A stretch of DNA of 64,000 nucleotides from Capsicum annuum (lineage: Eukaryota > Streptophyta > Magnoliopsida > Solanales > Solanaceae). The position numbers and the translations under genes were made by a program. Under the pieces are notes generated by a model that saw only the letters and a list, made by a program, of their open reading frames with translations, was not told the DNA's origin and ran no database searches. Shown in pieces: positions 11,298-22,611 of this stretch (its first letter is position 1; each line of letters begins with the position of its first letter). The stretch lies in the NCBI RefSeq assembly GCF_002878395.1, contig NC_061120.1, positions 117,023,519 through 117,087,518 on the forward strand, read 5' to 3'.

Positions 11298-14047
11298 TGT
11301 AACGCCCCAATTTTCAGAATCAAAATGCTACACGATGGTTATAACCCCCAAGGGACCACAAGCTAACCTATGACAGATATCTGTACCTGTATACTGCAAT
11401 ATAACTTAATAATGCGGAAAAGATATAGGCCATAAGGTTCAACTGAATAAAGAATCTATCAAAAAATAATATCTATATGGGTGAAAGATACCAAAAATAG
11501 CTGAAAACTGAATCAAATTTGCACATAAGTCTGATTATTGAATCTGAAAGCCTGTAAGTACTGTCTGAATAAGGATTTGAAGGAACATATCTCCAACTAA
11601 CTATGTAAACTGATAACTGACATAAATAATAATGAATAAATCAAATCATATTATCCTCGAATGAAGAGAACTCACTGAATCTCTGCGACTGGAAATGCTA
11701 CTACTACTACTGCTGGTCTGGAGGTCGTGTCTCTGAACCTATGGTGTAACATAAAAAGAAAGCACCATAGCATAAATGCGTCAGTACAACTGGAGTACTG
11801 AGTATACGAGTGAGGTAGGCTAATGCAAAGGGTTTACATGCATGAACAATGCTAACTGTCTAACTGATATGAACGTAAGAGTACAGACATGCATACATAG
11901 TAACTGAAATCGTGGGTGCACGATAGCAAGTCCCGTATGCTAATACATGGTTTACTGATGGCTAACATGACTGATACTGAAATTCTGATAATATGGGCGA
12001 CTGTATCTGATAATCCTGAATCTGATAGAACTATTTGAGTTTCGTACTGTAACTAAGTCTGACTATATCTGACAGTCCTGATATACTAAAATCTAAAGAC
12101 CTATCTGAGTTCTTTTACTGAGACTGATTCTAAAACTGTGGGAGTTCTGGAACATAAGGATGACTGTTAAGAATCACACTCTAAAACTGGTAGGTGAGTC
12201 CCCATCCTTAGGTTCACTCGGTGCTAACTTCTACTCCCATCTGAAGAGACTAAACATGATTCAACTGACTATAGATGGACAGATTAACTAACTTTCGTTG
12301 ACTGATGGAGTAGTAATATTATCTGAGAGTTAATTGAGATCATGAGATTTTTGAGGTTTCTCGAGTCACATGACTAACTGAGTTCTATAGATTATAACTT
12401 GAATGAGATTATCGTGACAACATGACATGGCTCTAGGCACACAACTATATTTTTCGGGTACGAATACCCCCAGGACTCGATAGAAGGAAACTGACACACA
12501 TGACATGACTTGATCACAAGATTTGAGTCCATAATTCATAATATCATAAGTAGGGGATATCATATTTATTATAGTTATTCAACATCTTAAACATTGTAGG
12601 GAATGCATGGATATATTTCGTGTACATATTGTATATCTCCATTATCTTGCATGCTTCATACCACCACAATAGAAACACATGAAAATCATGGAATTTATAT
12701 TGAAGTATATAGCTAAAATGAACTTGTCATTTAGACATCATAGAACCATACAAACATAAATTTCTAGCATCCTAAGCATTTTATCAAACACCTTGCACGC
12801 ATTCTTTAAGGCATAAGTGGGTTTCATACTTGCACCATATTAAACCACCTAAAGTTCATGGTTTTCAATTAAAAACATATATATTCCATGAAAACACCTT
12901 TAGACATCACGTTGAAACTTAAACAACAATTGTCAACATGTACATGCTCATATCACCACAAAAAGTTTACAAAATAATATTTAAAACATGGTTCTTGAGC
13001 TCTATGAACGGATTGGATCCATAGATGAACACTACGCCATATCTTTGTGATTGAATCTTGAAAGAGATCTAATGTTTCTGAAGGTTGTTGAAGAATTCCT
13101 TAGGCTTGATCTTGAGGAGACGATCTTGAGAGAAAACCCTAAGCTTGTGGTTAAGAGTGTAAGAGAGGGTTTTTAAGATGCTTAACTGAAGGAAAATTGG
13201 AAAAATTATTCCTCTTTAGGGTTATAAGTCGTGGAAGGTGAAGGAAAAGACCAAAAATACCTTTATGAAATAAATTCCCAGTTGCTAAAAATCATAGCTG
13301 ATGACATTTGTGACAAGGCGTAAAAAATGTGATAAGCCGTAAAAAATGTCGTCACACAGGAGCTGGAATTGATGGTTTCTGCCTAAATCTGATGATATTT
13401 GTGACAAGGCATCACAAATATGGTAAGATACCACGAATGTCGTCACTTAGGAGCTAGTTTCTGCCTAAGGCTGATGACATTTGTGACAAGGCGTCACAAA
13501 TGTGGTAAGCTACCACGAATGTCGTCACTTAGGAGCTGGTTTTTGCCTAAGGCTGACGACCTTCGTGATAGGGCATCAAAAATATGGTAAGCTACCACGA
13601 ATGTGGTCACTTAGGATCTGGTTTCTGCCTAAGGCTGATGACATTTCTGACAAGGCGTCACAAATGTGGTAAGTTACCACGAATGTCGTTACACTGTTTC
13701 CAGCCTGACATGCTGGAGTAAAATAGGAATAACTCTTTGCTCCGATATCGGATTCAGGCAAAATTTGTATCGTTGGGAACCTAATTTAATTATCTATCTT
13801 TTGATAGGTCATGAGCTCAAAAATTCCAAGTATAATGAGAGATATACTCGTTTGAATCTGACTATGGCAATATTTTTCTCAAGAATTCGATTGGTGAGGA
13901 ATGTTTTGATTCGTTTGATGGCTGGGAGTTATTTGAAGCCTTAATATACATCTAACCTACTCATAAAACTATAAAAGAACCATGATTTACTATGCATGAG
14001 CTTGGTACATGGCTCTAATATTGGTTTGAATTTTTCGGGGTATTACA
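11298..14047 (-). repeat. Family A LTR, copy 2 (2750 bp, shared central LTR)
   Basis: TGTAACGCCC ... GGTATTACA on the plus strand. It is collinear with copy 1 except for a deletion of about 235 bp at 12140. It serves as 5' LTR of the long unit and 3' LTR of the short unit. Confidence 0.85.
13299..13690. repeat. Five-unit palindromic U3 array (family A, copy 2)
   Basis: The same five units as at 5468-5861, with scattered substitutions. Several CG sites have become TG or CA, for example TGATGACATT in place of TGACGACATT. Confidence 0.8.
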
Positions 14048-14369
14048 ATATCTCCCGCTTGGAAACATTCGTCCTCGAATGATGACTGCTTGAGAGGGGA
14101 GAAAAGATAAAACAACGCATACACTAATCCTGCTCAATTGGCACATGATTTTAGGACTGAATTGAATTCTAAATTGAATATATCCCAACTGAACATGCAT
14201 ATCTGATGCATGAATGATAAGATGAACTCATGAATGCATAATAAGCTATGCACTGATACTTGATACCAATTTTATACTGGAATTTTGAACATGTAACTGA
14301 ATAAGCTTAAGGAAAATAGTTACTTCGAGCTAAGTCTGAATTAGCGGAGAAAATATGAGGGTACTTGGT

Positions 14370-15550
14370 TCACATGTTTGCTTCTGCTTCCCAAGTAGCT
14401 CCCTCCATAGACTGATTCCGCCAAAGAACCATGACTAGAGGGACTTCTTTGGTCCTCAGCCTACGAGTCTGACAGTCGAAGATTTCAACTGGAATCTCTT
14501 CGTAAGAGAGGCTATTCTGAATGTCAACGCTCTGAATAGGTACTACAATTGCTGGGTCACCTATGCACTTCTTGAGCAAAGAGACATGGAAGACTGGATG
14601 AACTGAGGCTAGATCTGAAGGCAATTTGAGCTCATAGGCTACCTTGCCGAAGCGACTGAGAATCCTGAACGGACCGACATATCGGGGACTGAGCTTTCCC
14701 TTCTTGCCGAATATCTTCACTCCCTTCATGGGAGAGATCTTGAGATAGACATAGTCATCGACCTCGAATTCGAGATCCTTTCTACGAACATCCGCATAAG
14801 ACTTCTGTCGGCTCTGAGCAGCTCGGAGTCTTTCTCTGATCAACTGAACTTTCTCTAAGGCATCGAATACTAAGTCAGGTCCTATGACTGCGGTCTCACT
14901 AACTTCGAACCAACCGATCGGAGACCTACATCTCCTACCATAGAGAGCTTCGAATGGAGCCATCTGAATACTGGAGTGATAGCTGTTGTTGTATGCGAAC
15001 TCAATCAAAGGCAAGTGGTCATCCTAGCTTTCCTTGAAATCAATTGCACACGACCTTAGCATATCTTCTAGAGTCTGAATGGTCCTTTCTGCTTGACCAT
15101 CTATCTGAGGATGAAACACTGTACTAAGATGAACTTGGGTACCAAGACCTTTTTGGAATGCTTTCCTGAAGTAAGAGGTGAATTGGGTACCTCTTTCTGA
15201 GATAATAGATAGTGGACACCGTCTAATCTGACCAACTCCCTGATATAGAGTTTGGCATAATCTTCGGCTGAGTAAGAGGTACGAACTGGAAGAAAATGAG
15301 ATGACTTGGTCATTCTGTCTACAATGACCCAAACTGAATCATACTGATGATGTATTCTAGGCAAACTCGTCATGAAGTCTATGTTCACTTCTTCCCACTT
15401 CCAAGAAGGAATAGTGAACTCCTGTATGGAACCACTAGGTTTTTGATGCTCTATCTTAACCTGCTGACATGGAGAGCACTTAGCCACAAACTCTGCAACG
15501 TCCCTCTTCATCCCACTCCACCAATAGATCTCCCGTAAGTCGTGGTACAT
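14370..15550 (-). pseudogene. Family A short unit: integrase and chromodomain
   Basis: Minus strand: MYHDLREIYWWSGMKRDVAE and CSPCQQ (zinc-binding half), IDFMTSLPRIHHQYDSVWVI (first Asp), ISERGTQFTS where the second catalytic Asp reads Glu, IQTLEDMLRSCAIDF (Glu), then one long open frame of 214 codons (15014-14370) covering the rest of the core, the GPY/F region and the chromodomain. Stops or frameshifts remain near 15020 and 15100. It is less broken than the same region in the long unit, but the D-to-E change would impair catalysis. Confidence 0.82.
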
Positions 15551-15605
15551 CTTAGTAGCCCCTGGATTAATAAAGTATCACGCACTATGAAATTCTTTAA
15601 GAATT

Positions 15606-15729
15606 CAACTCTTGGGGAAAAAATCTGTCTAAGAAAGCCATGACAAATTCCTCCCACCCAATGGGACCTGCGCCATCTACCCTCTCAGACTTCCACTATT
15701 TGTACCAAGTGTGAGCCACATCTTACAAT
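15606..15729 (-). pseudogene. Family A short unit: gag middle fused to integrase region by deletion
   Basis: Around 15606-15610 sequence matching the long unit at about 7775 is joined to sequence matching about 10634. This removes roughly 2.86 kb: most of gag C-terminus, protease, RT, RNase H and the start of integrase. Confidence 0.75.
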
Positions 15730-16064
15730 TAATATGCGGCTAACTCAACACTCTGAATAGAAGTTACATCCATGATGTCAATGACCTTCTGAACTTGGTC
15801 AATGAACTCCTGAAGGTCTTCATTAGACTTAGACCCATGGAAAGATGAAGGGTTCATTCGGGTGAAACCCCGAATCCTAGTTGCTGCGGAATTTGCCACT
15901 GGATTGGCTGGAATAGCTGGTGGCCTTACATTTTGGGTAGCCACAGACTGAGCAAGTATGGTGAATGCATCTCTAAACTCCGCATGAGAAACATGTTCTC
16001 CCAAAGGATTTTTGGGCTGAGGAGCTGGCTGGTTTCTTCTCTTTGGGGCCATATTCTGAAACAA
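15729..16064 (-). pseudogene. Family A short unit: gag N-terminal region
   Basis: MFQNMAPKRRNQPAPQPKNP, then ARIRGFTRMNPSSF-type sequence and an EFIDQVQKVIDIMDVTS end, closely matching the long unit. Open for 111 codons before a stop at 15729. Downstream coding is cut by the large deletion, so this is a gag fragment only. Confidence 0.8.
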
Positions 16065-16255
16065 GAGAAGAACGGATTAGACTGGGAGTTCGACTTGAGA
16101 TTATGCTCACTAGCATGACATGAATACTTAAAGAAGGGAAACTGTTCCTAAAACATCTTATAGCCTCCTGTACATAAATGTGGCGCGCAACACACCCATG
16201 CACAAGACTCTACTAGATGCGGCTTTCAGAATTCCTAGGACTCTATTGAACCTTA

Positions 16256-16270
16256 GGCTCTGATACTAAG
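16256..16270 (-). other. Primer binding site of the family A short unit, mutated
   Basis: CTTAGTATCAGAGCC on the minus strand; one G-to-A change from the tRNA-iMet complement. Confidence 0.75.
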
Positions 16271-16272
16271 TT

Positions 16273-16491
16273 TGTAACGCCCTAATTTTTTGAATCGGAA
16301 TGCTCCACGGTGCTCATGACCCCGAGGGACCACAAGCTAACCCATGACTGATATCTATACCTGTACACTGCATATATAGTGTAATAATGCAGAAAATATG
16401 AACATGTAGGCCATAAGGTTCAACTGAATAAAGAATCTGTCAAAAAATAACATCCATACGGGTGAAAGATACCCAAAACAGCTGAAAACTG
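16273..16491 (-). repeat. Family A LTR, copy 3 (5'-truncated fragment)
   Basis: Matches copy 1 from TGTAACGCCC for about 219 bp up to GCTGAAAACTG. It then switches abruptly to the unrelated family E LTR, so a deletion or recombination breakpoint lies at 16491. Confidence 0.8.
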
Positions 16492-18120
16492 TTTTGTTGA
16501 ACATTACATAAAAAACTGACCATGTAACTAAAAGATGTAAAATAATGCACTGACCAAGAAATAAACATGTTCATGCAATATTTGACTCTGAATTTTAGGA
16601 GCTATTGTTAATCGACTTACCAAAATCTAAGCTAACTAGGGCCCAACCTATAACCAATTGAAAAGGTTCTCTATACCTTGCCAAGGTACAAATACTAACT
16701 GAAGTAGATCCACTAAACTACTGTCTAAAGGGACTCAGGTGTCAAGCCTAGTCTGAGGGGTTCCTTTTGAACCTACGGTGGCACCATTGTTCTGAGACTT
16801 AGGGACTTCTGCTAAAGGTATCAGTCTACTTAATGGGTGAGCCTTTAGCTCTACGTCCGCTTGGACTTAAGTACTACTCCCAACTAAATTATATTGATAA
16901 TAGATAGGCCCATTTATACTAAAGCTTGAGTATGAAACATAGCCATTTTATCTAAAAGCATCCTAAACACATATGAAGTTGAAGGACTGAACATTCAACT
17001 ATTACTGCATGAGAACCTAAGTCATTGGATGTTCGTAACTCGCCATATCTGAAAAATTCAACTATTCATGAAAATTTCCATAATCTGGATGGAATATGAA
17101 ATCACATTACACAAGTCTAAAAATCATGAATTAATCAATATTCCAAGGGTTCATAGTTATAAACATGTAAAGATATTTAAATTCATGGAAAAACATATAT
17201 TCAGGGTTCATTGATGATTAAAAACCAAACTATAAAAGAATTCATAATGTTCATGAAACCCAAGGCTCTGAAGGATGAATTAAAATAGGGAATTGAGTTA
17301 ACATCAGGACTCAAATGGGTGAAAGGAATCTCATTGATGAAATCTGACACAACCTGAACCATGGCCTGGCCATGTCGGGTATCTCAAGTCCAACCAGGAC
17401 TGGAGACTACCCCCAATACCCAAATGATTAACCAACTTAAACTCCTTGTCGGATGAATTTCGAACATATAATAAGATAAGAGAATATCAATTTAAAGACA
17501 TCATGATAAGTCTATAACCAAAACCAACCAATACTGCCCATATCCACTTTAGTCAAACAAAGACTCTAATCAAAACAAAAGAATATCCAGTTGGGACATG
17601 CCCCCGACCATAGCAAAAACCAAGACCAAAAGGAATAATAAAGACATGAAGAAATCCATAACATGAAATAGGGTCTTCCAAAATATAGAAGCGCATTACT
17701 TCAGTCTGACTCAAAAGCTGTCCCCGAATCACCTAGACACTGGTAGGGGAAGTGGAGGTATGGTTGGTTCCTACACCATGTGGAGATACTGTATACAAAG
17801 ATGGTTAGCAGGGTGAACACTAGCATGTAACTCAGGAATAAATATAAAGTAATGCCATCAATCTAAAACTAATTTAAACCAATGCACATAACCATATGAA
17901 AATACATACATATCCATATACCATGCCGGGATAGGGAACAAGGCTTAGCATGTACTTTAAATCATAAACCTGGGTTGTGAAGTGTTATCATCATAATCCA
18001 CCCATATGCTCTATGGGTCTAGTATTACCCCCTAGATGGGCCCCAGTACGTGTTAGCTACATGAATCGAAGATACCATAAGTGGCTGAGGATTCTCTTAT
18101 ACCCTTCGACCTCTAGGATA

Positions 18121-18180
18121 CATATGTATGTATGTATGTATATATATATATATATAGGGGGGGGATTATATATATATATA
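18121..18180. repeat. TATG/TA microsatellite
   Basis: (TATG)n followed by (TA)n, a G run and a second (TA)n, inside LTR E. Apparent ORFs here are low-complexity artefacts. Confidence 0.9.
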
Positions 18181-19130
18181 CTGGGGGGATTCCTTTGTAC
18201 CCCATAAGTACGTGGTCCAAGACCAATCCTTATGTTGGTAAACACGAGTTTCCAGTGTCAACCTTTCGGAGTCACACCTTTACGGCTTCCTATCACAACC
18301 CCCATTATTTTCCAATTAAAACATTTAACACATAACCAAAACACCAATTCCAGGAGTCAATTATTAAGGCATTATTAAGTGGTATCGTCATACCGACTAT
18401 AGCTTGCAGGCTCATTCGCCAACACTCAGGGAATTCCCATGTACCCCGTAGACTCCATTATTAAAGTCACTTAGGGGATTTCCATGTACCCTATAAGGTT
18501 TTCAAAACCATCCTTAACCATTTATACCATGCATTAGTTTCAAGAAATAAATCAAGCCAAGTTATAATGCACAGACCAAAATCAATTATGCCAGTGGGTT
18601 GAGATTATTACCACTTTCCATACCAAACAATTTGATCTGGGGATTCCGTTGCACCCTTATTTACATCCACCATTCCCATGAACCCCAATGCATTTACCAA
18701 CCATCAATTTAAGCACAATAGCTTCATAAAAATCATGGAAGAAACACTTAAGCAATTTATATTAAAAACCCTCAACCTATAATTCATAACCAAACATCAA
18801 TATCTCATGAACAAAACTTTAAATCATATGATTATAGAATTGACAATGAGGGAAGAGTAACATTCCCTAAATACCCGAAAGTACAGAGAGAAATCACCCT
18901 TGAAAGTCCTAATTGATTAATTTGATGAAACCTTATCTTGACTTGCTTGAGGGAATAGAGAGGATCTTTTGGAGTGTTTGAGAAGTTACTCTGATGTGTA
19001 TTTTAGTGCTAATAAAATCCTAAAGGGGTTATAAGATGTGGGTTTTAATTTGGGTAAGAGAGCAAATTTCCAGAATGCCCCTAACTTAAAAGCTAAGAAA
19101 GGGTCGCTTTGATTATTAACTCATAACCAC

Positions 19131-19560
19131 TCTTTATGACTTATCACCTCAAGTCATAACAAAGATACTGACTAGGACCCCCCATACACTATCGACCTTA
19201 TGACTCAACCACCTCACTCGTAATGAGACCCTACAAGTCGTAGGATCCTGTCGTAGCCAACACAGAGCCCCTTGGGTTAAATACTAGACATTCTACGATT
19301 TTATCCCACGACTAGTATCATGTCCTTACAACTCGTAGTGAGCCACTCCTACTCAGAGAAAAACTTAGCCACTAACTTTCTGATTTGGTTACGATTTGTG
19401 TCCTAGGACCCGTAACCACACCATATTACTCGTACCCCCAAGTCATACCCAAGATCGTAACTTAAAATCCAACTATTGGACACCTTATTACTAGGGCCAC
19501 ATGACCCAACAAGACACCCTACGACTCGTAGGGTGAGTCGTAATAAAGGCAGTGAGCCCA
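19131..19560. repeat. GTCGTA/TACGAC U3 repeat block (family E)
   Basis: Many degenerate copies of TACGACTCGTA-type sequence. The clearest is CCCTACGACTCGTAGGG, an inverted repeat with 8-base arms, near 19525. The block lies upstream of the putative promoter on the minus strand. Confidence 0.6.
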
Positions 19561-19603
19561 AATCTCAAGAAATTTTCAAGAACCAAAAATCTGGGGCATT
19601 ATA

Positions 19604-20468
19604 AAATCCACACACTTGAGAGTTAAAACCTTGGTGAAATCTTTAGATTTGGAAACTGAAGTTGAAGAACCCTAATCTTGCCTTGGAGAAGAAAATTTCT
19701 TCTTTTGTCTGTTTTAGCTAAATGTCACTTGATGTTTTAAAGAATTATCATAGCCCAATTTCTTAGGTCATGATTATCCCAACTATAGCCAACCAGTAGG
19801 TAAGCTGACCCATAGTATGAAACAGTTAGTAATGGACTATCCAAAGAAATTAAGGGGAAATGTATAATAAATATGATAAAATATTAATACAGATAAAGCA
19901 GTCCCAAAACTTGGTGGAATCAGTACAAGGGTTTCTGATATAATAAGATTACAAAGTCAAATACTAAATAAATATACATGTACAACCCATCTCTGAATAC
20001 AATATATAGATTAATCTAAACCACTAAAAAGAGAGAGTTAATGCTTCAAATATCAGGAGCTCATGCCAAATCTCCGATCCATAGCTGCTCCGCACAATCC
20101 ACAATACAACGACGAGAATCGTACTATGATCTACAGGCTGCAGAGTGTAGTTGAGTACCAAACACGTGATATTCTATAACGAACTATCAATTGAGCTTTA
20201 ATTCAAAAATAAATAATATGCAAAGTAGTAATATAAACTACATGCAACTATTTAGGAAGCTAAACATAATAAGGCTAAAGAGGCAATAAGGATAAACTAC
20301 CCCATTATTGTCGTATTCAGGAACTAATGTACATATTGTATATCATTGACCAATATACAAATAAAGAGTGGAAGAAGGAATGCATATACAATGTGAATAA
20401 ACGAGGGAAAAGAGGCATATACAGTAATACCATAGCTATATATGTGTGTGTGTATATATGTATATATA

Positions 20469-20500
<32 letters not shown>

Positions 20501-20999
20501 GTTATACAAGACTAGCTTAAACGTACAATCTAAGGTAGTCAATCTAATATCTCCAGGAAATCCTAACCAAATAGGAATGCAAATACTAGCATGATCAAGG
20601 CGTACAGTTTGGACTCTAACTACGAATACATTATCCGTGATGTAAAATACAATAAAAAGGAAAAAGATCAAAATCATACCACAAATCTCAGTAGTAGTCC
20701 ATAATCAACCAACTATAAACTAACCATAATAACAACAATACAATAACCAGATAGTCCAGACAAATTGTACCTAACCTGTCCCCATACTGGAAGGTCCAAT
20801 CAACACTCAACAAAATAACAATCATAAAATATATCTATGTAACACCCATAAGGATGATTGATATAGAACCAAATAACATACTAGCGATAGACGATGCTCA
20901 TGCATGAATGAATGCAATGTAAATTCATAATAATAACCGAACTAAGTTCTATAACGTACATAGTGTATATACCTCCTCCAGCTCAACGAATTCTAAAGG
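19604..20999. other. Unassigned repeat-like DNA
   Basis: No ORF of note. The texture (many short non-coding repeats, a leader-like AGATTAGGGTTCTTC near 19670 on the minus strand) suggests another degraded LTR, but no ends or second copy were found. Confidence 0.35.
20437..20500. repeat. TG/TA microsatellite
   Basis: (TG)n and (TA)n tract. The 117-codon frame crossing it on the minus strand is low-complexity and not a gene. Confidence 0.9.
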
Positions 21000-21004
21000 T
21001 GATA

Positions 21005-21022
21005 AGTGGCAAATTTGCCACT
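21005..21022. repeat. Perfect 18-bp palindrome at the LTR start
   Basis: AGTGGCAAATTTGCCACT, self-complementary over its whole length, 5 bases inside the LTR end where integrase would bind. Confidence 0.8.
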
Positions 21023-21207
21023 CATTTATATCTTATTTCGTACACACTATAATGGGTTAATTGAATATATGAGACAAATTCTGTATAAAATGCACTAATT
21101 TCTAATTTTTATGATCTTACAAGGATTTTGATGAAAAGGAGCAAAGATAAAGCTGGAAGGGAAGGAAAGAAACAAAAAGGGATAGGGTTGAAAACAAGCC
21201 CTAAGAT

Positions 21208-21345
21208 ACGACCATCAAATACGACGATCGCACTCTGAGGGTCGCAATCGTGATGGATCAAGAATGTAGAAGTACTATGATCACGAGCCGAAGCTCCACG
21301 ATCACTGAGTTATGACCAAGATAGAATGATGCGATCACGATGGGT
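21208..21345. repeat. GATCGC/GATCAC U3 repeat block (element F)
   Basis: Interspersed copies of ACGATCGCA, GTCGCAATCGTGATGGATC, TGATCACGAG and GCGATCACGATGGGTC. The block ends about 50 bp upstream of the TATA box. Confidence 0.6.
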
Positions 21346-21394
21346 CACAAAATGTCTAGGGGAAGATTTTAATTTCAATTTCTCAATCTAAAAA

Positions 21395-21404
21395 TATAAA
21401 AGGG
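21395..21404 (+). promoter_or_regulatory. TATA box of element F LTR
   Basis: TATAAAAGGG, a near-consensus plant TATA box, directly downstream of the GATCGC block. This is the best promoter match in the window. Confidence 0.7.
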
Positions 21405-21576
21405 CTCAATGCTTCACGTTTTCAGTATCTAATTTCCAGTTTTTAAGAGCTAAGAACAATATTGCAACTAAAAAACAATTTGAAAGTGATTTCCAAGAGA
21501 TTGTTAGCTATTTATTTGGATTTAAAGCTTAGGGGATCATATTTAGTTTGCTTTCCTTGGATCAATTGAATGCTAA

Positions 21577-21702
21577 TTTGGGTATATTTTTTCTCTTTAT
21601 TTCCATGAGTATCTAAACTTTGGGTATATTTTTTCTCTTTATTTCCATGAGTATCTAAACTTTGGGTATATTTTTTCTCTTTATTTCCATGAGTGTCTAA
21701 AC
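21577..21702. repeat. Three tandem copies of a 42-bp unit
   Basis: Unit TTTGGGTATATTTTTTCTCT ... GAGTATCTAAAC repeated three times. Copies 1 and 2 are identical; copy 3 has one change (GAGTGTC). Confidence 0.92.
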
Positions 21703-22437
21703 TTATATCTTGGGGTTATGTATGGTTAGTTCGTAATTAATATATGGGTGTTGATTATTTGTCCATTTAATTAGTTATTTGTCATTGGTTCTTCTTTTGT
21801 TCCATGTTTAATTAAGAACTGGGGATCGTAAACCCTAATTACCCATAAACTTATATCATCTTTGAAAGAAGGGATATAGGTAAGAAACCCTTGAAACCAT
21901 ATCATCATTGAAAGAGGGACTATGAGTGAGGAACAATTTCGAACAATAACTTAAACTCATTTAACAACATTATCTTAGAAGTAAGGATGTTAATTGAGGT
22001 AGTAGATTGGTAAATTTGATAGACTTATGAGGTGTTCAAAAGAACCCACTTGTGAGATTTGGTGTTTTATTGAAAGATTAACATCAACACCCCCAAATAC
22101 ATCCTATCCAAAACCCTTAAATAAACTTGGATCCCAATTAGGATTGCATAACCCCAAGGCTTTTCTCTATTTTGTTACACTCTTTGATGCTTTGCTCTCG
22201 TAATAGTGTTCAATGTTGTTGTTACAAAATTTACTCCAATCAAACCCCTCATTAATTTTTATGTGTTGTTTAATTTTGCACTTAGAGCTAACATTTAGTT
22301 AACTTCCAACACACATAGGCCTTAAAATCTACATCTTCACTCCTCGTGGATTTGACCTCAACTTCTAGTTGGGTGAATATATTGACAACGTCTGGCTTGC
22401 ATTAAATTTTGAGTGTAAGTTTGAGGCTTATCGAAAA

Positions 22438-22455
22438 TGGCACTGTTTCCAGGGA
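22438..22455 (+). other. Primer binding site, degenerate tRNA-Asp type (element F)
   Basis: TGGCACTGTTTCCAGGGA against the expected TGGCGCCGTTGCCGGGGA (complement of plant tRNA-Asp 3' end): 14 of 18 match. Confidence 0.7.
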
Positions 22456-22611
22456 GTGAGACAAAGTTTTCAGTATTTTGGTATTGTTAGTGACCTTGGG
22501 TTAGCCGTAGTATTTTTGTTTACATTATTTGTAGTTTTTCTTTTCTCAGGTGATGATCATAGCATACATGATACCATGAGTCAACACAGTAGTAATGATT
22601 TTTTTTTATGG

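Larger units (their letters stand above)
3231..16491 (-). mobile_element. Tandem Del/Tekay chromovirus complex, family A
   Basis: On the plus strand the order is LTR (3231-6216), internal (6217-11297), LTR (11298-14047), shortened internal (14048-16272), partial LTR (16273-16491). All LTR copies start TGTAACGCCC on the plus strand, and the two long ones end GGGTATTACA. Coding is on the minus strand: gag, protease, RT, RNase H, integrase and a C-terminal chromodomain, with a primer site matching tRNA-iMet. The central LTR is shared by both internal regions. This is typical of unequal recombination between LTRs of two copies, or of a tandem insertion. The left flank is TGGAT (3226-3230); the matching right duplication is lost because the third LTR is cut. 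Confidence 0.85.
16492..19603 (-). repeat. Truncated Tekay-type LTR, family E
   Basis: About 3.1 kb without coding frames. The right end GGGGCATTATA on the plus strand resembles the minus-sense LTR start TGTAATGCCCC with one change. Read on the minus strand there is a repeat block (19131-19560), then TTATAACCCC, then an ACATCAGAG-type leader, the same order as in families A and C. No polypurine tract or internal region follows at 19604, so both ends are broken. Confidence 0.55.
21000..22433 (+). repeat. 5' LTR of element F
   Basis: Starts TGATAAGTGG; the end is TATCG where TATCA is expected, just before the primer site. It holds a GATCGC-type repeat block, a clear TATA box, a triplicated 42-bp unit, and near its end CTCGTGGATTTGACC ... 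TCTAGTTGGG, a U5 motif common in Athila-group LTRs. Confidence 0.65.

Noticed and set aside
18057..18335. Overlapping ORFs around 18.1 kb
   Set aside because: Made of TATA microsatellite translation in several frames.
20324..20677. 117-codon minus-strand ORF
   Set aside because: Its middle is the TA/TG microsatellite (Tyr-Ile repeats). Low-complexity artefact.
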